A stretch of DNA of 64,000 nucleotides, from NCBI GenBank assembly GCA_022494885.1, contig JAGVSM010001239.1, positions 51,789 to 115,788 of the forward strand, read 5' to 3'. Below, in pieces: positions 33,105 to 45,189 of this stretch. The notes under the pieces were generated by a model. That model was not told where the DNA came from. It worked only from the letters and a program-made list of their open reading frames with translations, and ran no database searches. The position numbers and the translations under genes were made by a program. This DNA comes from Micrasema longulum. Lineage: Eukaryota > Arthropoda > Insecta > Trichoptera > Brachycentridae. How positions within the stretch are numbered: position 1 is the first letter of the stretch; the number at the start of each line of letters is the position of its first letter.

Positions 33105-33560
33105 TTTAACTTTGTTGGAATTCCTCTCGTCCGTGCGCTTTGTAGCTGCACGATGATTGGCTTATCTAGCTTTCATATATCAACTTTAAAATACCTAAAT
33201 TTTGTAAACGGGGTCTAGAATTCCAATCGTCTATGCGCTTAGTAGCCGCAAGGCGTGTTGTAATCGTACTCCTTTTTATTATTTATATTATTTTTTTTTT
33301 AATACACTAAATTTGTTTGTCAATTTTTAAAATGTGTAAATGGGAGCTAAATTTCTAACTGTCTATGCGCTCTGTAGCTGCAAGACGTCCTGTAATCTAG
33401 CTCCTATCTGTTATAATTTTTGATTGATCTTAATTGAAAACGAGGAACTAGAATCCCAACCGTCCATGCGCTCTGTAGCTGCAAGACGTACTGGGATATT
33501 TATTAATTGTACAGCGCCCTTGAGGTGATTTTCACAAAAATGGCGCTTTATAAATTATCC
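33105..33560 (+). repeat. complete M-module array M1-M4 with L2-like tail
   Basis: Four cores at about 33137, 33231, 33367 and 33467, then the tail GCGCCCTTGAGGTGATTT ... GGCGCTTTATAAATTATCC at 33510-33560. This is the best full example of the element. No tRNA-like promoter boxes and no frame are visible. Confidence 0.75.
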
Positions 33561-34635
33561 AACAATATATATATAATGTAAAATATTTTCTTATACCCTC
33601 ACGCTTTATTTCAATCGATTTTCTGACATTTCCTAAATAATATTCGTTCGCCCGCGGACCTCAGTTATCGACCCCTCCATTCAGAATATGAAATAAAGCA
33701 TCGGTCCCCTGTCCAATGGCTCACCCATATATTTTATAATTTCCTTTTTTTCTGTGGCGAAACAGACAGCGCATTTTTTAGGACATTTTTAAAATTCCTT
33801 TATTTTAAGGTAAGGCATGAAGACGCCTATACACAAGTATTACGAATTCGTTTATTTAATGGGTTCTGAACATTAAGAGGATACGCGGTACCAGAGCAGT
33901 TCGATAAACAGATATTTGAACAAATTTTAAACAATTTTATCGATAGTCCATATCTCTAATAGCGAATTTCAATCAATTGTCCCGTAAAGTCAACACGACA
34001 AGTTTATTTTTTTTATAATTTATTGCCCAAAAAAATTATGTTCAAAACTCGTTTATATATCGTAGCTGCTTCAAATTTAATTTACTTTGTCCCCATTTAG
34101 ATATTTTTAATACAAAATTTTGTGACTTCAAAAAAAAACTATTTCAAACACTGTAAAATAAAACATATGTCAGTGTGTAATAAGTTAATGATCCTTTAAT
34201 TATGCTTATTTTATTATAATATCAAAATTTTGAATTGGTCAACTATATTATGAAAATCCCTCTCTTCCACTCCTCCACTCTATTTCCTCGTCTTTTTCTG
34301 AGCTCTTTTTTTTTCTCATGTCTTATATAATATATTATTTTTCTCTTTACTGTGTAACATGTTCTCTCATTATATTTGTGAAAAACTTTAACTGGATGTA
34401 TGTACTATTTTTTATACTTTGTATTCTTATATAACAACTGTTGTTTTTCCTTAATAAATAAAAAAAAAAATGTTTTTCTGTCAGTGTCTGAATTCTAAAC
34501 GATTTTAGATTTTGTATTATTATTCTGGATAACTTCTTTAGCACCATTTTCTGTTATATTATATTTCACGCCACTTCTGGTGACACGGTTGGGAACAAGC
34601 GACAGAGATGGGACGTCACTTAGAGCATTAAGTAT
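33561..34635. other. AT-rich stretch, no gene
   Basis: No family recognised over about 1 kb. A retroelement-like (AATAAA)n tail ends near 34470. Confidence 0.4.
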
Positions 34636-34715
34636 TTTGAAAGTGAGGAACTAGAATCCCAATCGTCCATGCGCTCTATAGCTGCAAGACGTGCTGTAAT
34701 CAAGCTCGTGTCTGT
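34636..34715 (+). repeat. hybrid M4/M3 module
   Basis: An M4-type left arm (AACTAGAATCCCAATCG) joined to an M3-type right arm (CTGTAATCAAGCTC). Confidence 0.6.
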
Positions 34716-35045
34716 TTTATCTGAGATAGATCTGGTAGGCGCAGCAGCCTTCTCCAACACCACATCTCGAATGCATCGATCCTCTTCCTCTCGTAGGCAC
34801 GCATTCTCCACGTCTCAGCCCCATATAGGAAAACGGAGAATACCAGGGCTTCCATCAACCGCTTTTTTGTGTTTATTGATGTACCTCGATCTCGCCAAAT
34901 CTTCTCCAAACGGTTCATTGCTTCTTTGGCCATTTGAATCCTGCGACCAATCTTAGATCTGCAACTGCCGTTGTTGGAGATAGCGAGCCGAGGTACACAA
35001 AGTCATCTTTCAGTTCAAGGTCTTGCATCTTCTATATAAAGATAA
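34716..35045 (-). mobile_element. non-LTR family E, post-RT fragment
   Basis: The minus strand gives MQDLELKDDFVYLGSL, a frameshift, then NRLEKIWRDRGTSINTKKRL, VFSVFLYGAETWRM and FEMWCWRRLLRLPDLSQI. This arrangement is typical of RTE-like or related non-LTR polyproteins. Confidence 0.75.
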
Positions 35046-35792
35046 CAATTCCTCTATATAAAGTGTAATAAATTTTTTAAGTAAAAATAAATAAAAATAT
35101 TTAAAATGTTTAAATAAATCAATATTAATTTTCCGGCCGGACACAGAGAATTAATACCTATGTTCTTAATTAGAATATTATATATTGTAATTAATGCGTG
35201 GACCTGTATGTAACCCGCCTTTACGATCGTTTCTCGGAACGTGCCGTACGAATTCCTATCCGAATGTTAGTTTCTGGTTTGGGTTTTTGTATCGTTTTTT
35301 ATCCTGTTTGGGTTATTTATCGTGTTAGATCACTTAATGACATCATTGGACCGTCGGACATATTTTAATCAAGCGATTAAGATAAATCTCTTGTAAGACA
35401 AAGCTTTACACAGATCGAAAATCAGATAAACGAATTAAGAATTTTATTACGAAAAACATTTATTTCAACCGCAAATAGGATCTAACCGAACGCGCCCATG
35501 CGTTTCGGTTGCAGAACGCTTCGCTATCGAACTAAAACAAATAACTTTATTTAAGTACAATTAAATGAATTCATGTTATTGGATGGCTGGCCCTACTATT
35601 TTTATACATAAATATATTTTTTTATACAGTCTATATTTTTAATTATTTAACCTGCACGTCTGTTTTCATTTCAAATAAATAAAATAAAATACATTTTTAA
35701 TTTTTCTCATATTTGAGAGAAAAAATGAGTACATTTGCATGCAAGCGCAAGAACTTGAGCCCGTAACGAGTGATTAGATTAGGATAATAAGA
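35046..35792. other. AT-rich stretch, no gene
   Basis: Nothing recognised. Confidence 0.45.
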
Positions 35793-36885
35793 CGATGATG
35801 ACGATTATGATGTGATAATGACGATGATGATGATGATTTTTTTATTTTTTTATGGTGATAATAGTGATAATTGTGATAATGGTGATAATTGTGATAATAG
35901 GGAAAATGATGATGATGGTGATAAGGATAATAGTGATTCTGATGATGATGATTATGATGATGATGATAATAAAGATGCTTATAAGAAGAAGATGGACGGT
36001 AATGTGGTGATGATGATTATGATGGTGATGTTTGCGATAGTAAAGGTAATAAGATGATGATAATGGCGACGATGATGGTGATGGTGATGTTTATAGTGAT
36101 TATGATATTGGTGATGGTGATGATTATGGTGATGATAATATTGATGATGTTTATGGTGATAATGATATTAGTGATGATGATGATGGCGATGGTGATGATC
36201 AAGATGATGATAATGTTGGTGATGATTATGGTGGTGGTGATGTTTACGGTGATGATGATATTGGTGATGACGATGATGGTGATAATGATGATTATGGTTA
36301 TGATAATTTAGATGATGATGATGATAGTGATTGTAATGATTATGGTGATGATGATTAGAAGAGGATAATGGCGATGATGATGGTGATAGTGATGTTTATG
36401 GTGATTATGATATGGCTGATGATGATGATGATGATGGTGATAGTAGTGTTTATGGTGGTGATTGAGATGATGATAATGGCGATGATGATATTAGTGATGT
36501 TTATGGTGATGATGATATTAGTGATGATGATGATGGTGATAATGATGATTATGGTGATGATAATTTAGATGATCATGATAGTGATAGTAATGATTATGGT
36601 GATGATGATGATGATGGTGATAGTGGTGTTTATGGTGATGGTGAAATTGGTGATGAAAATGATGGTAATAATGATGTTTATGGTGATGATATTAGTGATG
36701 ATGATGATGGTGATAATGATGATTATGGTGATGATGTTGGTGATGATGATGGTGATGGTGATGGTGATGATTATGGTGATGATGATAATGACAGGTATGT
36801 TAAGATGATAGGTAACAGGATGACGATGATGATGATGGTGATGATAATAATGACGATGGCGGAGATGCAGATGATCTTGAAATAA
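35793..36885 (+). repeat. GAT-rich imperfect trinucleotide tract, about 1.1 kb
   Basis: Dominated by GATGATGATGGTGATAATGA-type variants with longer sub-repeats (for instance GATTATGGTGATGATAATTT recurs at about 36289 and 36547). All long frames here are Met/Ile/Val-rich translations of the repeat and are not genes. Confidence 0.95.
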
Positions 36886-37287
36886 TGAATCATCCGTGTT
36901 ATACGTATTTTCGGTGTTGTATTAGTTCAAAAACAATTTTCACTTTCTTTTTTCCTATGGGAAAATAGTCCAACAATTTACATTGTTTAAACCTAACAGG
37001 TAATTATAATTTACACTTTTCTATTATGGAAAAATAATGGTACAGTACCTACATATTTAAAACAAGTATAGTAAAATATAATTGATACAAGAGAATAATG
37101 AAATAGAGGCAGGGTGGACCATAGACGTAGGCACGAATCATCCTAAAACATATTTTAAAACATTATTTGTCATAATACTATCTGATCACTAGATCAATTC
37201 TTCTCAATATTTATATCTCGTGTGGCTGTGGTGAAACGTAAAACACGAGTCTACAAAGCATGCAAGATTTGATATTTATTTAAATTA
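36886..37287. other. AT-rich stretch, no gene
   Basis: Nothing recognised. Confidence 0.45.
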
Positions 37288-37485
37288 TGGCGCCGTGGCG
37301 CAGTTGGTTAGACGGCCAACTGCGAACCTGGCGTCGCGGGTTCGATTCCCGCCAGTTGCAAGAAAAAAATCCAAGAAAGATTTTTTCTCAATTGGTCTGG
37401 GTGTTGTGGTCACTGGCGGCTCCTGACCGAAAACATTGGCAGTGCATTTTTTTACATGTCGTCAACTTGTATTTAATTAAGTTCA
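37288..37485 (+). mobile_element. SINE4 (tRNA-headed)
   Basis: The head GGCGCCGTGGCGCAGTTGG and B-box GGTTCGATTCCCGCC look like a tRNA, but the 3' side lacks the complement of the first seven bases. A SINE body with CTGGGTGTTGTGGTCACTGG follows. Confidence 0.65.
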
Positions 37486-39030
37486 ATAATATTATAATAA
37501 TATGATAGATCTGACGTGATAAACGAGCGCTAGAAGCGCTAAATGCGCCCAACATAATACGCACGTTATAGTTAACTAAATTTGTACTAATATCATGTCA
37601 TTACGCATGTTTAAAGTGACATTTCAAACGAACTTCAAATTTGCGCATGCGTCGGCAATGCCCGGAATATGTATATTATCTTCTCCCTCTAACGCACAAT
37701 TCATCGGTATGAAGCGTTGTCTGTCCCGCTCAAATGACGATTTTAGGAGATATAATATAGTTCTTACAAATTCAATGTAAAAGATTGGGCAAAACAGAAT
37801 ATGCACTGGGACGATTGCGCATGCGTAGACGAGATGAGAAAATCGTCCGCTAGAGTCGATCTCGCTAGATCTTTTGGCGCTAGTATTGAATATTACGATG
37901 TTTACGTATATAATATTGCAACGAATCCCTGTTTCTTTCTACCTAATTATAACATATTTTTACTAGGTATCAATAAAATTACTCATATATTTACACAATT
38001 TTTTACTTGCACTTATGCACATACTAAGGAACCGCCTCTGGTTGTGATGTATTTTTCATTACCTCCTTCCATATCCCTTCTATCCCGCCTGCTGACAAGC
38101 CTCAAAATATAGGCTTAGCGGGTTGTTTTTTTTTTTAAGTTGTATTTTTTGTAATCGTCAAATGGACATTTTCACATCGGATTTGAAAAGTGAAATTTGC
38201 GTAAATATGCTGGATTTTAATTTTTAAAATATTTATGCTTGCTAAGCGAAGAATATTTGTACGAAAGAAAGTGATGCAAATGACTGTTTTACTGCGTACG
38301 AAAGAACACGAGAATACAACTTATAACAAGGAAGACAGAGACACTGTTCTCTAGCCGGTGTTTGTGTAGAAGAGACGGAAACAAAAGAAGAAATTCGTTC
38401 AATCGGTCGATTATTGGCAGTGAGCGGACGTGTACGCTTGTTAATTGACCCACGTAAACCACAAAAAAGTGGCTTAGTGAGGTTTTTGGTTTTTTATGTG
38501 TATTTCTTTTTTGTGTATCTTAATTTTTATTTATGTGTCAATTGAATAAATAAATAATAAAAAAATAATAATCAGTTAATATAAAATAAGATAAAATAAA
38601 ATTATATTTATAAAACAATTTATATGGAATAACGTTTGAGAGTGTTTGGTTGTAGGCGACACCGTGGCGCGGGAATATTTCAAATTAGGAACATCATTTA
38701 AACATGGAACGTGATATTCGAATTAGGAACGATTTGAATATTTTCAAAATTTATGTCCGTACTCTGTTCTCCTGTGTCAACCAATAGGATGTTATTATTG
38801 ATGGAACCACAAGTCCATTTTTAATGATCTATGAAAAATGGACATTACAATATTTTTATTTAATGTCTTTTGCCGTAAATTAGTGCCGCAGTGACAACCG
38901 TTTCCCACGTCTGAGGTTAATGGTTAGGTGAAAACTTCATTAATAATTTAGTTAGCGTCATTTATGTCATAAAATAATAATAATCATCATGGTTTATTAA
39001 CAAAAAATTAAAATTTCTTTACATATATAG
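37486..39030. other. AT-rich stretch, no gene
   Basis: About 1.5 kb without a recognised element. The segment 38083-38120 (CCTGCTGACAAGCC, TTAGCGGGTT) is an inverted match to 13785-13817, so some old repeat is present. The 103-codon frame at 37801 has no motif. Confidence 0.4.
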
Positions 39031-39031
39031 T

Positions 39032-39085
39032 TGGATAATTTATATAGCGCCATTTTTGTGAAAATCACCTCAAGGACGCTGAATA
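39032..39085 (-). repeat. L2-like tail, solitary
   Basis: TGGATAATTTATATAGCGCC and ATCACCTCAAGGACGC on plus. The GATTTTCAC variant matches the M-array tail rather than family A. Confidence 0.6.
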
Positions 39086-39139
39086 TCTATCTACTTCATA
39101 CATACTTAGGTAATAGATTTCTCTGGATTATGTCTAGTC

Positions 39140-39640
39140 TGTCTTCGGGAACAACACAGGCTACGTTTTCCACAGAGGGTCGAATACAAACTCTGTTGGC
39201 TTATGTATAAGTCACTGCACAACTCTGCTCCGGAATATCTAAGGGAACTATGCATTCCAGATGAACTAGCTGACAGGCGTCTCACGCTTAGATCAGCTAC
39301 GTCTACGGCGAGAGGAAAAGTTATTATACATCTACGCAAACAGCGCACTAAATTTAGTGAACGTGCATTTGCGGTCGCAGGCCCTATGGCATGGAATGCT
39401 CTCCCAGCAGAGATGCGAGGCTGTGAAAGTGAAGTGATGTTTCGGAAAAAACCTAAAACCCACTTGTTCTCTAAATCATTTGAATAAATCCGTAGCATGT
39501 GACAACAAAAAAGAAATATTTTAATTAAATTACAAATTTAAAAGCTTCAATTTAATTTATTTATTTACAGAATCACTATGTAAAGAGCCCTTGAGGTATT
39601 TTATTACAAAAATGGCGCTGTATAAGTTATCCAAAATAAT
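39140..39640 (+). mobile_element. family A, 3' fragment
   Basis: Encodes MYKSLHNSAPEYLRELCIPD and SERAFAVAGPMAWNALPAEM, then the 3' UTR and L2-like tail at 39585-39635. A 94-codon open frame remains. Confidence 0.82.
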
Positions 39641-39649
39641 AATAAAAAT

Positions 39650-39815
39650 AATAATCTGTCTAATTAGGTACAACCTCAGCTTACCCTGAAGATGGCTTCT
39701 GCAATGGTAGCCGAAACGTCGGAACAAATTTAACACACACGGTATCACCCAAAAATGAAACATATAGGTACAACCTGTTTTAAGGCAGACCTTTTTTTGC
39801 AAAAGTAAACAATAA
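39650..39815 (-). repeat. terminal part of the 17276-type repeat, interrupted
   Basis: CTGTCTAATTAGGTACAACC before and GGTACAACCTGTTTTAAGGC after an 88-bp insert. Confidence 0.65.
39677..39764 (+). mobile_element. 88-bp Penelope-like insert with hammerhead-like core, 12-bp TSD
   Basis: CTGAAGA (39686-39692), a GGCT/AGCC stem, GAAACGTC (39713-39720), and the same CACCCAAAAA...GAAACA end as the 24933 insert. TAGGTACAACCT flanks it at 39665-39676 and 39765-39776. Confidence 0.75.
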
Positions 39816-39829
39816 CATGACTCAACTAT

Positions 39830-40095
39830 GTTTGAGTATGTCCAAATGCTTGCAGACTGGCTGGGCGGATAAGATCTATAGGTACACTTTTTACAGTTGA
39901 GGTATAAGTTTGAAATAATTTTACGTTAACAATGTTTTGAGTATGTCCAAATGTTTGCAGACAGGCTGGATATCCTCCCCAGGAAATTATTTGCATCTAA
40001 ATTTGTTGCAACAGAGAGGGAAAATATTTTTGAGAAGGGAATATGGAAGTCTAGGAATTTACAGGGCTTATGCCCTGTCGTTGGCTGGTATGATT
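39830..40095 (+). mobile_element. R element, 5' part (partly duplicated end)
   Basis: TTTGAGTATGTCCAAATG occurs twice (39830 and 39938), then GTTGCAACAGAGAGGGAAAA and TTTACAGGGCTTATGCCC. Confidence 0.65.
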
Positions 40096-40111
40096 CCGTA
40101 TTCCTTATATT

Positions 40112-40195
40112 AGGAATGTATGCTAGGATAGACGTGTTTGGCGGTCCATCCTCTCGGCCTACCTCTACGGGAAATGGTATGATTGTAGTAATACC
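40112..40195 (+). mobile_element. family C 3' end scrap
   Basis: ATGCTAGGATAGACGTGTTTGG through CCTACCTCTACGGGAAATGG, the end of the family C frame and UTR. Confidence 0.65.
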
Positions 40196-40239
40196 TGATG
40201 GTAGTTATATGAACCCAAATATTTTTTAACAAGATGCTT

Positions 40240-40335
40240 TGGGGGTTCCGAATTCGATTCTGAGTGAGATCAGAAAAATAAAATTAGAGTTTTCTCAAGC
40301 CTGGATTTTCTGTGCAGTAATTAACCCCAAAACAA
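40240..40335 (+). mobile_element. SINE2-like fragment, diverged
   Basis: GGGGTTCCGAATTCGATTC and TTTTCTCAAGCCTGG resemble the SINE2 B-box and body. Confidence 0.45.
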
Positions 40336-41049
40336 AATACAAATACAGGCGATGTTTATTTTTTAAATAAAATTTATTATAAAAGAAACCTTAAAAGGTT
40401 TTTCGTCTCTGATTTTATTTTGACGTAATATCAATATGTATCAGAGACAGATCGTTCCGTCTCTTTATAAGAATTACATCTTCAATGAGTGCGAATACAG
40501 AACACAATACAAATCATTCGTTACGAAATTAGGTAGCGGAAAATCTATTCCTTTCTCTCTCGCGCGCTCACGAAGCGCGCAAGCGAGACACCGATACAAA
40601 TTCAAACTTTTCCAAGACGAATTGTTCGAAATTAAAATTCGAAACGCTACATTTTTCTCAATTCAAAATAAAGAGCGAAGCATTCTAGGCCGTATTCAAA
40701 TGGGCGCAAAGCTCAAAATTCTTTGAAATCCAATCAACTGCTACATAGACATTTTATTTTGACATAACACATTTAAAATTTAAATATTTTTCTATGGAAT
40801 TCTTTTACCAAGTTTTAAAAGTAAAACGACGCAAAACACGGTATTGTGATGGCTAAAACGCACGTACGAAAGGGGTGTAAGGGTTTTTTTTCTTTTGATT
40901 TGTTTAAATAATTTCGCAGTTTTATTTCAGTGTCTTACCCTAGGGTTTGCGATCGTTAATAAAAACGAGTGAATTTGGTGCTAAAATGCGTTTTCTAGAT
41001 TTAACTTTCTCTTTTTTAAAAGACCAATATTTTGGATATTACATTCGAC
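40336..41049. other. unassigned stretch with a 96-codon open frame
   Basis: The frame at 40436-40726 is open and basic, with no domain I recognise. It may be chance or an eroded repeat. Confidence 0.35.
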
Positions 41050-41115
41050 GTAAAGGAATTTACAGGGCTTATAACCTGTCATTGATTTAACACACTATGC
41101 ATGTAACCTTTATTT
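41050..41115 (+). mobile_element. R element scrap
   Basis: GGAATTTACAGGGCTTATAACC and ACACACTATGCATGTAACC. Confidence 0.5.
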
Positions 41116-43399
41116 TATCTTGATTGAAAGAAGAAAACAGGGAAGGCTGATCTGAGGTTACTCTGTATGGATCCGATGGCGAAAAGATTTTTTAAGACAG
41201 AGTATACAAAAAAAAAATATTTTCATTTGTTAGATTTCATTATTATTGTTGTATTTCATTTCTACATGTGGAATGATATGGAGTGTCTTTTTACGTGTAC
41301 ACTTTTTTTCTCATTTATGGCATTGAGTTTAGATATATTTAGAAAACTATATTTTTTCACTTTATTAGTAAATGTTGTATTTTTTTTGTTATTGTGGCTT
41401 TAGTTTTCTTTTACACCATTGCAGTGCCGTATGCATCACTAGATGCAAAAGGGGATAAATAATTAACATGATGTTGATGATTATTTTTCTTTTTTTAAAT
41501 TATATTTTGTGATATATACTTGTTTTCATTATTATTATTAAAATTAGTATTTATATTTGTGTTTGAATTTTTCATCATTAGCATATTTTGTAATTTATGT
41601 TTACGATTTAATTTTTACTATAATCGGTATGTTTTCAAAATTGTACTTATGTTACACTTTTTATTATTATTATTGTTTATTTTAATTAATTACGCATCAT
41701 TCATTCATCAGGACCTGACTCAAATAACCTATGTACATGATAAAACAGCGAAATACATCAATATATGAAAATTGATTACGTTCTCCATATTATTTGTTTA
41801 GACGAATTTTAAAAAGTCGTGATTTTTTTTATCGTCACGCAACGCGAAACGAAAATACGACATCTAATGCGCAATTCCTGGTCCTTTGCGTGGCAGGCCT
41901 ACAGGTCCGTACCGAATTTTATGTTTATATTTTATACACGGTTGTCATGGAAACACAGATTTAAAATTCGAATCTTTTTTATATTTTAATATCGGAATAT
42001 ATCTTCGGCGCGTTCGATTATGACACCCAAGTGCATTTATCATACCATGCATGTTCGATTATGCTGTAGTCTTTTTTCTTCTTCGTTTTTTAAAGGTACG
42101 AACGTTCATTTGTTAGCCACATTTTTTATCGCTCGTTTTTTATCATGTCATTTTATTTTACAAGCCGGACCATAGATTGGATATGGGTTTATAAGTTAAA
42201 ATCATATTATTTTATAAAAAATGATCCCTTGTAAAAATACATTTGTAATAAATTTATTATTCGTAACAAAGGGATTTTTTTTGCCATCTTTTTTATTGCG
42301 TACAATAGTTTGATGAAGACATAAGTTGAAAATAATATTACAACCAAGGTGATGTTGCTTATGCATCACAAACAAAAATACAGGAAGCATTCTTGATACT
42401 TCAGTCGGATATTTATCATCCCCTCAATTCTCCCCTTTTTAAGGTGTTTTTTTTTAAATTTCTGTTTATGTTTCATTTAATTCCTTTTTCTTAATTTATA
42501 ATTATTAACATATTAGTGAAATAATTATGATTCTATTCTATGTCAATTGCTATAATACTTTATGTAGTTTTTAACTATATATTGTAAGAGGCTTCTGAGC
42601 GTTTATTAAATAAATAAATAAAAACTAAATGCGCGCGCCGTGCCCACACAAGCCCAAATTTAGACCCCCGCGTGTAGAGCAGTGACGTCACCTCGCAACC
42701 CCCCTCCGCTCGCGACAAACTATTTCCGGTAGTCGACAAAAAGGGCTATTTAGCCATAGTTTTAGATATCACGTCTCTCTTTTAGTTTTTGCACCCGGGG
42801 CTGAGAACCAATGAAAAGATGTTCATTCGCATTAACACCAAAATACACTTATTTGAAAATATTCCAGTACAATGATACAGTCGCATATTTTTTTGTTTTT
42901 TCTAAACTCCTAATGTAAAAACGATAAATTTTTAACTACTCAAAGTAATATATCAGCTTTTTTTACCACCTAATTTAATAAACACAAACTTTAAGGTCTA
43001 TTTAGTCGGGTAGTAATCACGCAGTTCGTTGGGCCGGGGGCCTTTTGGGGCTTGGGCTTCCGAATGGGCGGCCTCTATTTGTTTTGGAGCCCTAAAATAG
43101 GGGCGGAGATCCCATTACTGACCCGCCAGTGGGCCATTATAAATTCATTAATACTTATAAATAAACTCACTTCAGTTTGGTACTACAAAGTAGCGTTTTT
43201 AAACTAAATTAAAATATACATAGGTATCGATGGCTCACTTCTATACGGAGATAACTTGAAATTATTAGTTTTGAGTAACGGCTGACCAAAGTTTTGACAG
43301 ATATAAATTGGTTTATAACCAAGAATTATTTATGTCACCTTAAGTAAATTATTTATGTAACCTTAAGTGAGGTGTATATGTATATATTTATGGGAAATA
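41116..43399. other. AT-rich stretch, no gene
   Basis: About 2.3 kb. A SINE1-like terminus is at about 41420-41450 and a retroelement-like (AATA)n tail ends near 42625. GC-richer patches at 42630-42740 and 43010-43140 are unassigned. Short hydrophobic frames at 41167 and 41520 reflect T-rich DNA. Confidence 0.4.
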
Positions 43400-43401
43400 T
43401 A

Positions 43402-43790
43402 TACAAAATGTATTACAACAGAGATGAAGAACATTTAAGAGAAGGTAATATAGAAGTCTAGGCATCTACAGGGCTTATGACCTGTCAATGGCTGGTTTAA
43501 ATGGCCACTTTACACACTGTGTAACATTCACCATTCTGCCTATATGTAAACATCTATATTTCTTCAATTCTTCCATCTGTTGATGTTTGTGAAGTTAAAG
43601 AGCTGAAACCTTTATTTATGCTGGTTAGATTCATCAAATTGAATTATTTCACTTACATACTAGGCAACGCCTGAAAATGTTATTTTTTCTCTGTTATAAT
43701 ATGTTAATATAAACAGCTCCCGAGGGAGTTGAATCCAGTCCTTGTCTACAAAAACTTGGACAAACTCAAAATATTCTTGATATACAAAAT
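43402..43790 (+). mobile_element. R element, near complete right side
   Basis: TATTACAACAGAGATGAAG through AGGCAACGCCTGAAAATG to GGACAAACTCAAAATATT. Best copy of the body; nearly identical to 876-1242. Confidence 0.78.
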
Positions 43791-44082
43791 GGTTACTAGT
43801 TTTAGAATTAAAATTGTTATGTAAATTATCACGTTTCATTTTCTTTTTAAATATCCATTAGGATTTTTCCTTTGCATTTTACAATAGAATACGTTATAAA
43901 TACAAAAAAAAACTTTTACAACAACACAAAAAAAAAAACACAAAAGCTTGGCCGGTGTGTGGGTATACATTTTATTTTTTATCGAAATAAAGAGAATTCT
44001 CCCGTCGGGTCCGCTCTCTATGATTTGTCCCCTCAGCCATCCCTCATGGCGCATAACATGGCCAATCTAGACTAATAGAGTC

Positions 44083-44255
44083 CTTTGAAATTTGGTGTTG
44101 CAGAAGAATATTAGGAATCTGTAGAGACCACGTCACTAATGACGAGGTTCTCACAAGAATCGAAGGGAATCAACATATCAAAACCATTTCAGAAAAGCCA
44201 ACTCTATGGATCGGCCAAATTATACGCTTTTCAAATATAATGGATATGTAGTATT
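44083..44255 (+). mobile_element. non-LTR family E-like fragment
   Basis: Encodes CCRRILGICRDHVTNDEVL and KPTLWIGQIIRFSNI, the post-RT segment of an RTE-like polyprotein. Confidence 0.65.
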
Positions 44256-44274
44256 ATTAAAAACTTCAAATTTT

Positions 44275-44795
44275 TGGGCATATTGTCAGGCGGAAATTAT
44301 CCAGTATTATCCTTGACAGTATTATCCTCGGCTCTACCCGACCGAGTTTCTCCAGGTTGCTTGGCTACAACAGTTTAAAGACTAGAAGGAATGTGTACTT
44401 GACTGCACATTTTTATCGATTGTTGCGCGGTATGATCGATAATTCTGAGATTATGATGAGCATTTATTTGTATGTTCCTGATAATTACCTAAGACAGCGT
44501 CAGCATAGATTGTTTCATATTCCGATATGCAGGACTGTCCTGATTATGGTTATGCCTGTTGGAAGGGCTACCGCTATGCTGAACAACATCGCTCTGGATA
44601 TTGATCTGTTCCATGTACCCGAAGGAGTTTTACGTAGCAGGATTCTCCTACTACTTTGACACGAGTCTCTTTCATGTATTTTTTCTTTTTTATAATATAT
44701 ACGTATTAATTATATATTTATTTTTATATTTTATATTATATTTAAATAAATAAATTAAATTGAATTGAAAATTGAATTGAATTGAATTCTAAACT
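44275..44795 (+). mobile_element. non-LTR family D, C-terminus and 3' UTR
   Basis: The frame 44357-44659 encodes LKTRRNVYLTAHFYRLLRGM, YVPDNYLRQRQHRLFHIP and FHVPEGVLRSRILLLL. The 3' UTR ends in (AATTG)n, as does the 51030 copy. Confidence 0.82.
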
Positions 44796-44834
44796 CTGTC
44801 TCAGAGTTTAATTAAGAGAGGTAAAAGGAAGTTA

Positions 44835-45065
44835 AATGTAATTTAACTCTTTTTTCATCATCTTCTTTTTCCACATTCGCTTCAACGTGGAGATGGTGCA
44901 CATCACCAGACACCTCCAGGAGACCCTGTCGCTAGCCAGCTTTTTTGCCTTCTGCCACGTCAATCCAACGTCCCTTAGTTCCACAGAATAAAGCATAAAG
45001 ACCGTAATCGACGGCCGTCCAGGACGACAGGAGTCTGCAGGTGTGAAGAAGAGCCAACTTGGGTG
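44835..45065 (-). mobile_element. non-LTR C-terminal fragment (TW...AKKLASDR type)
   Basis: The minus strand encodes RPGRPSITVFMLYSVELRD followed by GLTWQKAKKLASDRVSWRCL, the usual last motif of an RTE-like polyprotein. Confidence 0.65.
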
Positions 45066-45189
45066 AAAGCTCTCCTGAGGCATCCACAGCGCGTTTTTAA
45101 GCCATGTCAAGCCAAAAGGCTCGCTGTAGGAAGCTGCTGCGTCCGCTCTCTTCGTTGGTATTTTAGACCCTTTTTACGAAACTCGATAG

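Noticed and set aside
35812..36808. Several Met/Ile/Val-rich open frames
   Set aside because: They are translations of the GAT-type tandem repeat in different frames.
37288..37360. tRNA gene
   Set aside because: The first seven bases have no complement at the 3' side and a SINE body follows.
41167..41768. Possible membrane proteins
   Set aside because: Hydrophobicity follows from T-rich DNA; no start context, homology or other support.
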